DNA of 64,000 nucleotides, from positions 1 to 64,000 of the forward strand of contig NZ_MWIO01000027.1 of the NCBI RefSeq assembly GCF_004799035.1. Direction: 5' to 3'. This document shows, piece by piece, positions 14,144 to 21,543 of this stretch. Position 1 is the stretch's first letter. Every line of letters begins with the position of its first letter. The stretch comes from Rhodanobacter lindaniclasticus. Its GTDB lineage: Bacteria > Pseudomonadota > Gammaproteobacteria > Xanthomonadales > Rhodanobacteraceae. A model generated the notes under the pieces. It did no database searches. It was not told where the DNA came from and saw nothing but the letters and a program-made list of their open reading frames with translations. Made by a program: the position numbers and the translations under genes.

Positions 14144-16180
14144 ATGCCCTCCCCGCCTCCTGCCAGCGTCAGCCTGGTCATGCTGCGCACCTGGTTCGGC
14201 ATCTCGCCCGACGCGATGGTCGCCGTGAACCAGGAAGGCAGCATCGTGCTCGCCAATGCGCAGGCCGTGCGCATGTTCGGCTACGAGGGCGAGGCGCTGC
14301 TGGGCCAGCCGCTGGAGGTGCTGTTGCCCGAACCACTGCGGCATGCCCATCGCATCCATCGCCAGGATTTCATGGTCAATCCGCGCGTGCGCCCGATGGG
14401 CATCGGCTACGAGTTGATGGGCGTGCGCTCCGACGGCGAAGCGTTTCCCGTCGAGATCGGCCTGAGCCCGATCAGCACCGAGATCGGCGCGGTCGCCATC
14501 GCCTCGGTCCGCGACATCTCCGACACGCGGCGGGTGCGGCAGGCCCTGGCGCGCGCGCAGCAAGACAATTTTCTCGCGCAGATCGGCCGGCTCGCGCTGG
14601 AGTCGCCGGACTACAAACTGGCGATCCGCCGGATACCCGAACTCGTCGCGGCGGCACTGGACGTGCCGGCCGTCGCCATCCTCTCCACCGACTGGCATGG
14701 CAGCGGGCTGGGCGTGCGTGCGGCCACAGGGCTGGACGGCCCGACGGCACAGGCGATCGCGGCCATCTTCGGGCAGACCGGTTTCGTGCGCGGCAGTTTC
14801 GGCAGGGGAAGCCGCCATGCCGTCACGGTCGACTCGCTGCGCGAAGGAGGTCACGCCGCCATCCTCGCCAGCCTGGCCGAGGCCGGTTTCCACGACGTGG
14901 CAATGGTCCCGCTGTTCGGGCGCCACGAGCCGCTGGGGGCGCTGATTGCGCTCGCGGCAGAGCCGGTCGGCTTCGACCACGACCGGCTGGGCTTCCTGCA
15001 GGCGGTCGCCAACCTGCTGGCGGCAGCCGTGCAGCGCAGCCGCAGCGAGGAACAGTTGGCCCATGCGCGGCGGCTCGATGCGATCGGCCAGCTCACCGGT
15101 GGCGTCGCGCACGACTTCAACAACCTGCTGACGGTGATCTCGGGCAATCTGCAATTGCTGGAGGCCGAATTGCCCGATCGCACGGACCTGCTCGAGGTCA
15201 CCGGCAGTGCGCTGCGTGCGGTGGAGCGCGGCGCCGACCTCACTCGCAGGCTGCTGGCATTCGCGCGCCGGCAGCCGCTGCAGCCGCGCGCGGTGGTGCC
15301 CAAGCCGCTGCTGGACGAACTCGGGAACATGCTGAGGCGCACGCTCGGCGAAGCCATCGCGATGGAAGTGGCGTGCGCCGCGGAGGTGCCGGACGTCTAC
15401 GCGGACGCGAACGAGCTGGATACGGCCCTGGTCAACCTCGCGCTGAACGCGCGCGATGCCATGCCGCGCGGCGGACGTCTGCGCATCGCGGCGCGCGAGC
15501 TCGTGATCGATGACGCCTCCAACGGCTGGAAGCTGCCACCCGGCCGCTACGTGGCATTCGAGACCAGCGACACCGGTACCGGCATGGCACCGGACGTGCT
15601 GGCCCACGCGCTGGAGCCGTTCTTCACCACCAAGGAGGTCGGCAAGGGCAGCGGCCTCGGTCTCAGCATGGTGTACGGTTTCGCAACCCAGTCCGGCGGG
15701 AGTCTGTCGATCGACAGCCGGCTCGGCTATGGCACGCGCATCGAGCTGCTGCTGCCCGTGGCCAGGGCGCCGGCCGCCGCCGCGACGGAGGCAAGGCCCG
15801 CGCACGACGCCGCGCACGGACGACGCGCCACCATTCTGGTCGTCGAGGACGAGGCCGATGTGCGTACCGTCGCGGCACGGCTGCTGGCGGCGTTCGGTTA
15901 CCAGGTCATCCCTGCGCAAAGTGCGCGCGAAGCGCTGGAGCTGCTTGCCGGGAACCCGACGGTGGACCTGCTGTTCTCCGACGTGATGCTGGGCCGCGGG
16001 ATGGATGGCGTCGAACTCGCCCACGAGGCGCGCCGCCGGCGGCCCGGGCTCGCGGTGCTGCTCGCGTCCGGCTACCGGGGACGGCAGGACGGCTCGACCG
16101 CACCCTTCCAACTGCTGCGCAAACCCTATCGGCGCGAGCAGCTGGTCGATGCCGTGCGCCAGGTCCTTGAGGACGCGTGA
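14144..16180 (+). CDS. Hybrid sensor histidine kinase, PAS-GAF-HisKA-HATPase-REC
   Basis: A 678-residue cytosolic sensor with no membrane segment. Domains: PAS about 15-130 (DAMVAVNQEGSIVLANAQAV); GAF about 150-295; HisKA with phosphoacceptor His323 in GQLTGGVAHDFNNLL; HATPase with N-box LVNLALNARDAMPRGG and G-boxes DTGTGMAPDV and GKGSGLGLSM; C-terminal receiver from about 560 with ILVVEDEADVR, Asp613 in LLFSDVMLG, and Lys in QLLRKPY. The PAS and GAF domains could bind a cofactor or small molecule such as haem, oxygen or nitric oxide, but no ligand can be assigned. It is coupled to the response regulator directly upstream, and the Fnr-like gene follows convergently. Confidence 0.93.
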   Translation: MPSPPPASVSLVMLRTWFGISPDAMVAVNQEGSIVLANAQAVRMFGYEGEALLGQPLEVLLPEPLRHAHRIHRQDFMVNPRVRPMGIGYELMGVRSDGEAFPVEIGLSPISTEIGAVAIASVRDISDTRRVRQALARAQQDNFLAQIGRLALESPDYKLAIRRIPELVAAALDVPAVAILSTDWHGSGLGVRAATGLDGPTAQAIAAIFGQTGFVRGSFGRGSRHAVTVDSLREGGHAAILASLAEAGFHDVAMVPLFGRHEPLGALIALAAEPVGFDHDRLGFLQAVANLLAAAVQRSRSEEQLAHARRLDAIGQLTGGVAHDFNNLLTVISGNLQLLEAELPDRTDLLEVTGSALRAVERGADLTRRLLAFARRQPLQPRAVVPKPLLDELGNMLRRTLGEAIAMEVACAAEVPDVYADANELDTALVNLALNARDAMPRGGRLRIAARELVIDDASNGWKLPPGRYVAFETSDTGTGMAPDVLAHALEPFFTTKEVGKGSGLGLSMVYGFATQSGGSLSIDSRLGYGTRIELLLPVARAPAAAATEARPAHDAAHGRRATILVVEDEADVRTVAARLLAAFGYQVIPAQSAREALELLAGNPTVDLLFSDVMLGRGMDGVELAHEARRRRPGLAVLLASGYRGRQDGSTAPFQLLRKPYRREQLVDAVRQVLEDA

Positions 16181-16186
16181 AGCGCA

Positions 16187-16909
16187 TTACTGCAACGTGC
16201 AGGGCGTGCCGACGCAGGCGCGCAGCTTCGGGATGTCCAGCAACCGCACCTCGCGGCGAAGCACCGAGATGTACTCGAGCTTCTCCAGGTGCGACAGCGC
16301 CCGGCTCACGGTCTCGTGCTTGAGCGCGAGGAAACTGGCGATGTCGGCGCGCCCCATGCGCAGGATGAAGTGACGGGCGCTGAAGCCCAGGCGTGCAAGG
16401 CGGGAGGCGAGATCCAGCAGGAACGCAGCCACGCGCTGTTCGGCCGGCAAGGTCCCTATCACCAGCATCCACACGCGGTCGCGCCGGATTTCCTCGGCCA
16501 GCGCCGCCGCCAGCCGCACCTGCAGCTCGGGAATGCGCTGCAACGCATCCAGCACCAGCGGGTACGGCAGCTCCCAGATCTCGGCATCGTCCAGCACGAC
16601 GGCATCGCAGGTGTGCGCGCCGAGCCCGATGGACTCCACGCCGAGCAGGTCGCCGTGCATGCGGAAGCCTGTCACCTGTTCGCGGCCGTCCTCGGACAAC
16701 TCGCAGGTCTTCAGGAATCCCGCATGCACGAAGTGCAGCGCGCGGAACGGCTGCCCGTTGCGATACAGGTACTGGCCTGCCCTCACCTTGCGGCGCGTCA
16801 CGACCATGTGCCGCTGCAAGTGCGCAATATCCAGCTCGAGCGGCGCGTCGTACCCGGGTGGCTGGGCATTCCCGGTCTGGGCAGCGAGGGGTGCGAACGA
16901 GGTATCCAT
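16187..16909 (-). CDS. Crp/Fnr-family transcription regulator lacking the FNR cysteine cluster
   Basis: A 240-residue regulator. The cyclic-nucleotide-like sensor domain (about 25-145) has AGQYLYRNGQPFRALHFVHA and QVTGFRMHGDLLGVESIG, which closely follow FNR. The helix-turn-helix has the recognition helix KHETVSRALSHLEK with Glu199, Ser202 and Arg203, matching FNR E209, S212 and R213 that read TTGAT half-sites. Its only cysteines are at 69, 101, 232 and 237; the N-terminal triplet that holds the FNR iron-sulfur cluster is absent. GGGAG seven bases before 16909 sets the start. It is the obvious candidate regulator for the FNR boxes in this window. Its effector is unknown. Confidence 0.92.
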   Translation of the reverse strand: MDTSFAPLAAQTGNAQPPGYDAPLELDIAHLQRHMVVTRRKVRAGQYLYRNGQPFRALHFVHAGFLKTCELSEDGREQVTGFRMHGDLLGVESIGLGAHTCDAVVLDDAEIWELPYPLVLDALQRIPELQVRLAAALAEEIRRDRVWMLVIGTLPAEQRVAAFLLDLASRLARLGFSARHFILRMGRADIASFLALKHETVSRALSHLEKLEYISVLRREVRLLDIPKLRACVGTPCTLQ

Positions 16910-17030
16910 GCCGTACTCCCGATGATGGTTGCGTTTGCCGCCAAGGTTAGGCCGCGCCCGCAACGGCATGATGTCGGCCCGGCAACACCGTGTAACAGCG
17001 CGTAACCGCGGTCCGCCACGGCACGGCGAC

Positions 17031-17044
17031 TTGACGCACGTCAA
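17031..17044. promoter_or_regulatory. FNR-like palindrome in the divergent fnr-like/nrdJ-like promoter
   Basis: TTGACgcacGTCAA is a perfect inverted repeat centred 61 bases before the gene at 17099 and 128 bases before the Fnr-like regulator start. GATAGT at 17066-17071 is a 4-of-6 -10 element in the register expected for a box at -41.5 driving the plus-strand gene. Confidence 0.65.
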
Positions 17045-17098
17045 GCCGGTCGCCCGGCGGTCCGGGATAGTCGGCACAGTCCCGCTGCCTGTCCGCCC

Positions 17099-18178
17099 AT
17101 GATCGAGCCGCGCCCGTTGTCTCCGTTCATCGACCTCGCCGCCGTTGAAGCCTGGGATGCCTGGTTCCGATGGCGCGAGCACTCCGTGCTGCACGATGTT
17201 TCCATCGAGGACACATGGTGGCGGGTGGCCTGCGCGCTGGCCGCGGCCGAGGCCGGCAATGAAGGTCCGGCGTGGCGGTTGCGCGTCATGGATGCGTTGG
17301 CCAGCTGGCGGCTGCTTCCCGACCCGCGGGTACTTGCGAAGGCCGGTACCGGCCTCGCCGAGCGGCGCCACGGCACGCTGCACGCCGTGCTGAACGCGGC
17401 GTGCTTCGTGTCGCCCGCAGACGCTCCGCACGCGGCCATCGACACGGCGGCGCTGACCGATTGCGCGGCTCTGGCCGTGCGGGCCCTCGACAACGCTGCG
17501 CTGCTGGCCGGCAACGTGACGACGCGTCTCCGGATTGGTGTCGTGGGTATCGCCGATGCGCTGGCGCTGCTCGGATTGGAGTACGACAGCGAAGCGGGCC
17601 GCACGCAGGCGGCGGCAGTGGCGCAGGCGCTCGCGGAAGGTTGCCTGGGTGGCAGCATCGCGCTCGCCGCATCACGGGGAGGCTGCGAGCGCGACACGCG
17701 GGGACTGCTTGCCCGCGCCATGCTGCGCGGCGCGCCACAGGAACTGCTGAAGGATGCCGCCCGCCATGGCGTGCGCCATACGCAACTGACCGCGATCACC
17801 TCGCAACCCCGACTCGCGCTGCTCGCCAATAATGTGGCCGACGCCGTGGATCCCCTGCGGGGCGAGGACCATGCCGGGTTGATCATTGCAGCGGACGGGC
17901 AACGCACGATGCGCTCCCCCGGTTACGCGCTGAACGTGCTGCGTAGCGGCGGGAGTGGACCCAGCCACTGGCGGGACACACTGGAGCATCAGTCGTGGTT
18001 CGCGCAGATCGCGATGCGCGCCGCACTGCAGCCCTGGATGGACAGCCCCATCGCCTATCCGCTGCTGGCGACCCACCTGCCCGACGAGCCACAGCGGCTC
18101 GCGGCCCGGATGCTCACGGCACAGCACGGTCTTGGCGAACCCGCATGGCGCAGCTCGGCGGAAGTGCAGGCGGTCTAG
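17099..18178 (+). CDS. Degenerate class II ribonucleotide-reductase-like protein
   Basis: A 359-residue protein whose middle resembles the C-terminal half of the adenosylcobalamin-dependent ribonucleotide reductase barrel. Compare DCAALAVRALDNAALLAGN with the usual AVRFLDNVID region, LRIGVVGIADALALLGLEYD with the usual IGLGVMGFADLL-x-LGIPYD, and YDSEAGRTQAAAVAQALAE after it. The finger-loop region is replaced by HTQLTAITSQPRLALLANNV, so the IAPTGTIS motif and active-site cysteines are lost. It is much shorter than NrdJ/NrdZ (about 690 or more). It cannot be a reductase on its own; a regulatory or scaffold role is possible. The mycobacterial DosR regulon contains a related gene, nrdZ. Confidence 0.6.
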   Translation: MIEPRPLSPFIDLAAVEAWDAWFRWREHSVLHDVSIEDTWWRVACALAAAEAGNEGPAWRLRVMDALASWRLLPDPRVLAKAGTGLAERRHGTLHAVLNAACFVSPADAPHAAIDTAALTDCAALAVRALDNAALLAGNVTTRLRIGVVGIADALALLGLEYDSEAGRTQAAAVAQALAEGCLGGSIALAASRGGCERDTRGLLARAMLRGAPQELLKDAARHGVRHTQLTAITSQPRLALLANNVADAVDPLRGEDHAGLIIAADGQRTMRSPGYALNVLRSGGSGPSHWRDTLEHQSWFAQIAMRAALQPWMDSPIAYPLLATHLPDEPQRLAARMLTAQHGLGEPAWRSSAEVQAV

Positions 18179-18276
18179 ATGTTTCAAGCCATCGGTGGCG
18201 CGCAAGACGCCGCGCCACGCCGCGCGGCTGAAATGGATCGACGTCAAATCCGCCTGCGTTGCGGCGACGGGCTTGG

Positions 18277-18290
18277 TTGACGTGTGTCAA
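18277..18290. promoter_or_regulatory. FNR-like palindrome between convergent genes
   Basis: TTGACgtgtGTCAA is a perfect inverted repeat. It lies after the stop of the nrdJ-like gene and after the 3' end of the second dodecin gene, so no annotated start codon follows it on either strand. It is either a chance site or the promoter of an unannotated RNA. Confidence 0.35.
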
Positions 18291-18332
18291 AGCCGGCGCG
18301 ATGCCGGTGCGCAGCGCGTGGTCGAACGGCAT

Positions 18333-18536
18333 TCAGCCCAGTACGAAGCTGACCCGCATGCACACGCGCCAAGCCGTGATCTTCCCGTCGGGGTCGGTGA
18401 CGACCGTGGTTTCGCTGAGCCAGGCACCCTTGATCCCGTCCAGCGTGCCAGCGGCTTTCTCCAACCCTCTTTGGACGGCGTCTTCCACGCTGTCGGGCGA
18501 TTCGGCAATGATCTCGATGACTTTCGCGACGTTCAT
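18333..18536 (-). CDS. Dodecin (second copy)
   Basis: A 67-residue dodecin, beginning MNVAKVIEIIAESPDSVEDA, with the flavin-stacking Trp in IKGAWLSETTVV and the final strand AWRVCMRVSFVLG. It resembles the dodecin at 7324 but is clearly divergent in sequence. It is a flavin-binding dodecamer in the cytosol. AGGAAG upstream of 18536 is a good ribosome site. A perfect FNR box lies 69 bases upstream, so this copy is probably induced at low oxygen. Confidence 0.95.
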   Translation of the reverse strand: MNVAKVIEIIAESPDSVEDAVQRGLEKAAGTLDGIKGAWLSETTVVTDPDGKITAWRVCMRVSFVLG

Positions 18537-18598
18537 GGGCTTCCTCCAGCCACACCCGCACGGGCGCGTCCAAGCTGGGCCGGCGGCAGCGTCCGGTC

Positions 18599-18612
18599 TT
18601 GATGCCGATCAA
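18599..18612. promoter_or_regulatory. FNR-type box, perfect
   Basis: TTGATgccgATCAA matches the consensus in all fixed positions and is centred 69 bases before the second dodecin start on the minus strand. Confidence 0.8.
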
Positions 18613-18653
18613 CTCGGGGCCGGTTTGGCCAAGCGAGTGGTTGCGGTGGCGCG

Positions 18654-19547
18654 TCAACCAGCCTCACCGCCGATCGCACGCAACGCCTCGGCCACCGCTG
18701 TGCTCACGTCGATGGCGGCCAGCTCGCCCGGCACGGTATTGGTGGTCACCAGCCGGGCAATGCCGGCGCCGTGCAGCGCGTCGCGTGACTGGCGCGCGAG
18801 CAACCCATGCACCACCACCGCAACCAGCGCAGCTTGCCCGAGCTGCCCGCGTACACCCCTGGCCGTGTCGATCAGCGTGTGCCCCGAGGCGACGATGTCG
18901 TCCAGCAGCACCGGCATGTGCCCGCGCCAGCGCGCCAGCGACGGCAGCCGCACGCTGACTTCGCGGTCGCCGCGCCGCTGTTTGCGGGCAATCACGCAGG
19001 GTGCGTCGAGCGATGCGGCCACCGCCTTCACCCATTGCGCGCTTTCGCCGTCGGGGCCGACCAGCAGCGGCGCACGCACGTTGGCGCGGATCCACGCGGC
19101 CAGGTCCGGTGCTGCCGTGACGACGGCGGTTTGGCAGTCGAACACTTCCGCCAGGTGGTGGATGCGGTGCAGGTGCGGATCGACGGTGAGTACCCAGTCG
19201 AAGACCTTGCCGAGCAGCTCGCCCATCACCCGCGCCGAGACCGCCTCGCCGGGGTGGAAGCGCCGGTCCTGGCGCATGTAGCCCAGGTACGGCGCCACCA
19301 GCCCGAGCCGGGTCGCGCCGAGTTCGCGCGCCGTGGCCGCTGCGGCCAGCAGCGGAAACAGCTTGGCGTCGGGTCGGTGGAGCGAGCACAGCAACGCCAC
19401 GTTCCCCCGCGGCGGCGTGGCCAGCCGCAGCAGCGATTCGCCATCGGGGAAGCGGTGCAGTTCCAGCTCGCCGCGCCGCCAGCCGGCATGCCGGCAAAGC
19501 GCCTTGGCGAAAGCCGCGTTGCCGGGCAGCGCATACAGGAGGTTCAT
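18654..19547 (-). CDS. Divergent ribose-phosphate pyrophosphokinase
   Basis: A 297-residue PRPP-synthetase-family protein. Family motifs are present but diverged: LHRFPDGESLLRL, APYLGYMRQDRRFHPGEAVS for the ATP/flexible region, DPHLHRI for the metal site, and the PRPP loop VLLDDIVASGHTLIDTA. It is shorter than housekeeping Prs (about 315) and closer to the accessory forms that sit next to phosphorylase genes. Its start overlaps the stop of the phosphorylase by four bases. Inferred role: PRPP formation or recycling of ribose phosphates released by the phosphorylase. It is not the cell's main prs gene judging by context and divergence. Confidence 0.85.
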   Translation of the reverse strand: MNLLYALPGNAAFAKALCRHAGWRRGELELHRFPDGESLLRLATPPRGNVALLCSLHRPDAKLFPLLAAAATARELGATRLGLVAPYLGYMRQDRRFHPGEAVSARVMGELLGKVFDWVLTVDPHLHRIHHLAEVFDCQTAVVTAAPDLAAWIRANVRAPLLVGPDGESAQWVKAVAASLDAPCVIARKQRRGDREVSVRLPSLARWRGHMPVLLDDIVASGHTLIDTARGVRGQLGQAALVAVVVHGLLARQSRDALHGAGIARLVTTNTVPGELAAIDVSTAVAEALRAIGGEAG

Positions 19548-21094
19548 GTGCCGATCTCCTCGGAAGTGGCGCCCAGTGAGACGATGGACGGGTGGCGCGC
19601 GACGTACTCCAGCGCGTAGGCCAGCTCGCCCGGACTCTGCGCATGCAGGGTGAACAGCGGCTGGCCACAGGCCACCATGTCACCCACGCGCACGTCGATG
19701 GCCAGGCCGGCCAACGGAGACGCCGGGGCGCCGGCGAGCTTGGCCGCCTGCGCGAGGCGGCGATTGTCGATCGCCTCGACCCGGCCCTCGCGCGTGGCCA
19801 CCACCGGATACCGGTGCGGCGCGACGCCCGGACTGCGCAGGCCGCCCTGAGCCTCGCAGATGGCCTGGAACTGGCGCCAGGCCCGCCCGGAATCCAGGCA
19901 TTCGCGCGCCATCGCCAGCGACGACCCGCTTTCCGCGCGGCCGGCCGTGTCGAGCACCACCGCCGCCAGCGCCAGCGCCCGCTCGCGCAGATCCCGCGGT
20001 TGCGCCGGCAGGTTCTGCAGCACGGCCAGCACGTCGTGCGCTTCCAGCGCCGGTCCCACGCCACGGCCGACCGGTTGCAGCCCGTCGGTACGCAGCACCG
20101 TCAGGCCCAGGCCGAAGCGGCCGGCCACCGCATGCAGCATCCGCTCCAGCATCCGCGCGTGGCGGGCCTCACGCACCTTGGCGGTGGGGCCTACCGGCAT
20201 GTCGATCACCACGTGGGTCGAACCGGCGGCGACCTTCTTGGAGAGGATCGACGCGACCAGTTGCCCCGGGCTGTCGATGTCCAACGCGCGCTCGATGCGG
20301 ATCAGCGTGTCGTCCACCGGCGCCAGGTTGATCGCCCCGCCCCACACCAGGCAGCCGCCGGTGCGCTCGACGGTCCGCCGCATGCGCCCGACGTCCAGGT
20401 CCACCGGCGTGAGCACCGCCATGGTGTCGGCCGTACCCGCCGGCGAGGTGATCGCCCGGGACGAGGTCTTGGGCATGACCAGCCCCAGTGCGGTGGCAAT
20501 CGCCACCACGATCGGCGTGGTGCGGTTGCCCGGCAGCCCTCCGACACAGTGCTTGTCCACCACCATCGGGCTCGGCCAGCGCAGCCGCGTGCCGGTGTCC
20601 ACCATGGCGCCCGTCAGGGCGACCACTTCGTCCAGGGCGAGATGGTCACCGCTGCAGGCGGCGATGAAGGCCGCCATCTCGATGTTCGAGTAACGCTGCG
20701 CCGCGATGTCCGCGACGATCGCGCGCAGTTGGGCCTCGGCCAGCGTGCCCCCGTAGAGTTTGGCGCGCACGTTCGAGAGCGATTCGACACTGGGAGGATG
20801 GGCCAGTGTCACGTGATCGTCCGCCGTCGGCCGCAGGCTCGCCCAGACCGATTCGCTCAGGCCGATCTGGTCGGGTGCCAGCCCGTTGCCCTGCACGATC
20901 GCCAGGTTCGCCATCAACCGGTGACCGCCCAGGCTCAGCTGCAGGCGCGACTGCGGGCCGAAGCCCTCGCCCTGGCAAGCGGGCGAGCCGTGCGGGAGAT
21001 AGACCACGTGTTCGCCGCCGGTATCGATGCCGATGCGGTGCGGGCGCAGGCGCTCGCCGGTCAACGACGGGTCAGGCGAGGGCGCAGCAGACAC
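19544..21094 (-). CDS. Archaeal-type thymidine/AMP phosphorylase
   Basis: A 516-residue nucleoside or nucleotide phosphorylase. It has the extra N-terminal domain of archaeal-type members (LRPHRIGIDTGGEHVVYLP, GLAPDQIGLSE), followed by a thymidine-phosphorylase core with DKHCVGGLPGNRTTPIVV and KTSSRAITSPAGTADTM. The start is a GTG at 21094: GGGAG lies seven bases upstream and the N-terminal domain begins just after. Archaeal relatives cleave AMP and other NMPs with phosphate to give ribose-1,5-bisphosphate; bacterial ones are usually annotated thymidine phosphorylase. Coupling to a PRPP-synthetase-like gene suggests a nucleotide ribose-salvage branch. An FNR-like box lies 158 bases upstream. 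Confidence 0.85.
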   Translation of the reverse strand: MSAAPSPDPSLTGERLRPHRIGIDTGGEHVVYLPHGSPACQGEGFGPQSRLQLSLGGHRLMANLAIVQGNGLAPDQIGLSESVWASLRPTADDHVTLAHPPSVESLSNVRAKLYGGTLAEAQLRAIVADIAAQRYSNIEMAAFIAACSGDHLALDEVVALTGAMVDTGTRLRWPSPMVVDKHCVGGLPGNRTTPIVVAIATALGLVMPKTSSRAITSPAGTADTMAVLTPVDLDVGRMRRTVERTGGCLVWGGAINLAPVDDTLIRIERALDIDSPGQLVASILSKKVAAGSTHVVIDMPVGPTAKVREARHARMLERMLHAVAGRFGLGLTVLRTDGLQPVGRGVGPALEAHDVLAVLQNLPAQPRDLRERALALAAVVLDTAGRAESGSSLAMARECLDSGRAWRQFQAICEAQGGLRSPGVAPHRYPVVATREGRVEAIDNRRLAQAAKLAGAPASPLAGLAIDVRVGDMVACGQPLFTLHAQSPGELAYALEYVARHPSIVSLGATSEEIGT

Positions 21095-21543
21095 GCGGTA
21101 CTCCCAGGGACAGGCGCGGCTCGAGGGCGGGCCGGAGGTGGGTGCCCGGCCGGCGCACCCGAGGGTGCCTGGTGTCGACAGTGCGCATCGGCCTCGTCCT
21201 GCAGCAGCGGTTGCCGCGAGCATCGCCGTTTGCGGGAAACGCCGCTTGACCAGGATCAAATCGCCGGCGTGCCGGCGCGGCGGATCAACTCCCCCCCCCC
21301 GCCGCAAGCGCCCGGCAGCCGCGAAAGCTGCAGCCAGCGCCGTGCACTTTGCTGCGCACTCCCCGGCAGTGCGTCCGGGTTGGTACGAGGTTATCCGTGA
21401 CCACCCGGGCCGATACGCGGTTGCCCGCCGTGGAGCACGGAGACAGGCCTGGGTCTGGTGCTCCGTGCGACGTCATCCGCCCTGGATAGCGATGCGGTTT
21501 GGAGCCCGGAGTCACTTCAAGTGTTTCGCGCAGGCGACGAATG
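21095..21543. other. Intergenic region with FNR-like box, G/C tract and hairpin
   Basis: 449 bases without a supported gene. It holds the FNR-like box at 21246-21259, a run of ten C on the plus strand at 21291-21300, and an inverted repeat at 21432-21464 (GGAGCAC/GTGCTCC) downstream of the FMN reductase gene. The hairpin has no T run, so it is only a weak terminator candidate. Confidence 0.5.
21246..21259. promoter_or_regulatory. FNR-like box upstream of phosphorylase operon
   Basis: TTGACcaggATCAA has one mismatch to the FNR consensus. It precedes the phosphorylase GTG start by 158 bases on the minus strand. Confidence 0.6.

Noticed and set aside
13433-16111. An 892-codon open frame on the minus strand opposite the response regulator and hybrid kinase
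   Set aside because: It mirrors a gene pair with intact domains on the plus strand; its protein is rich in Arg, His and Gln with no motif. It is a by-product of high GC codon use.
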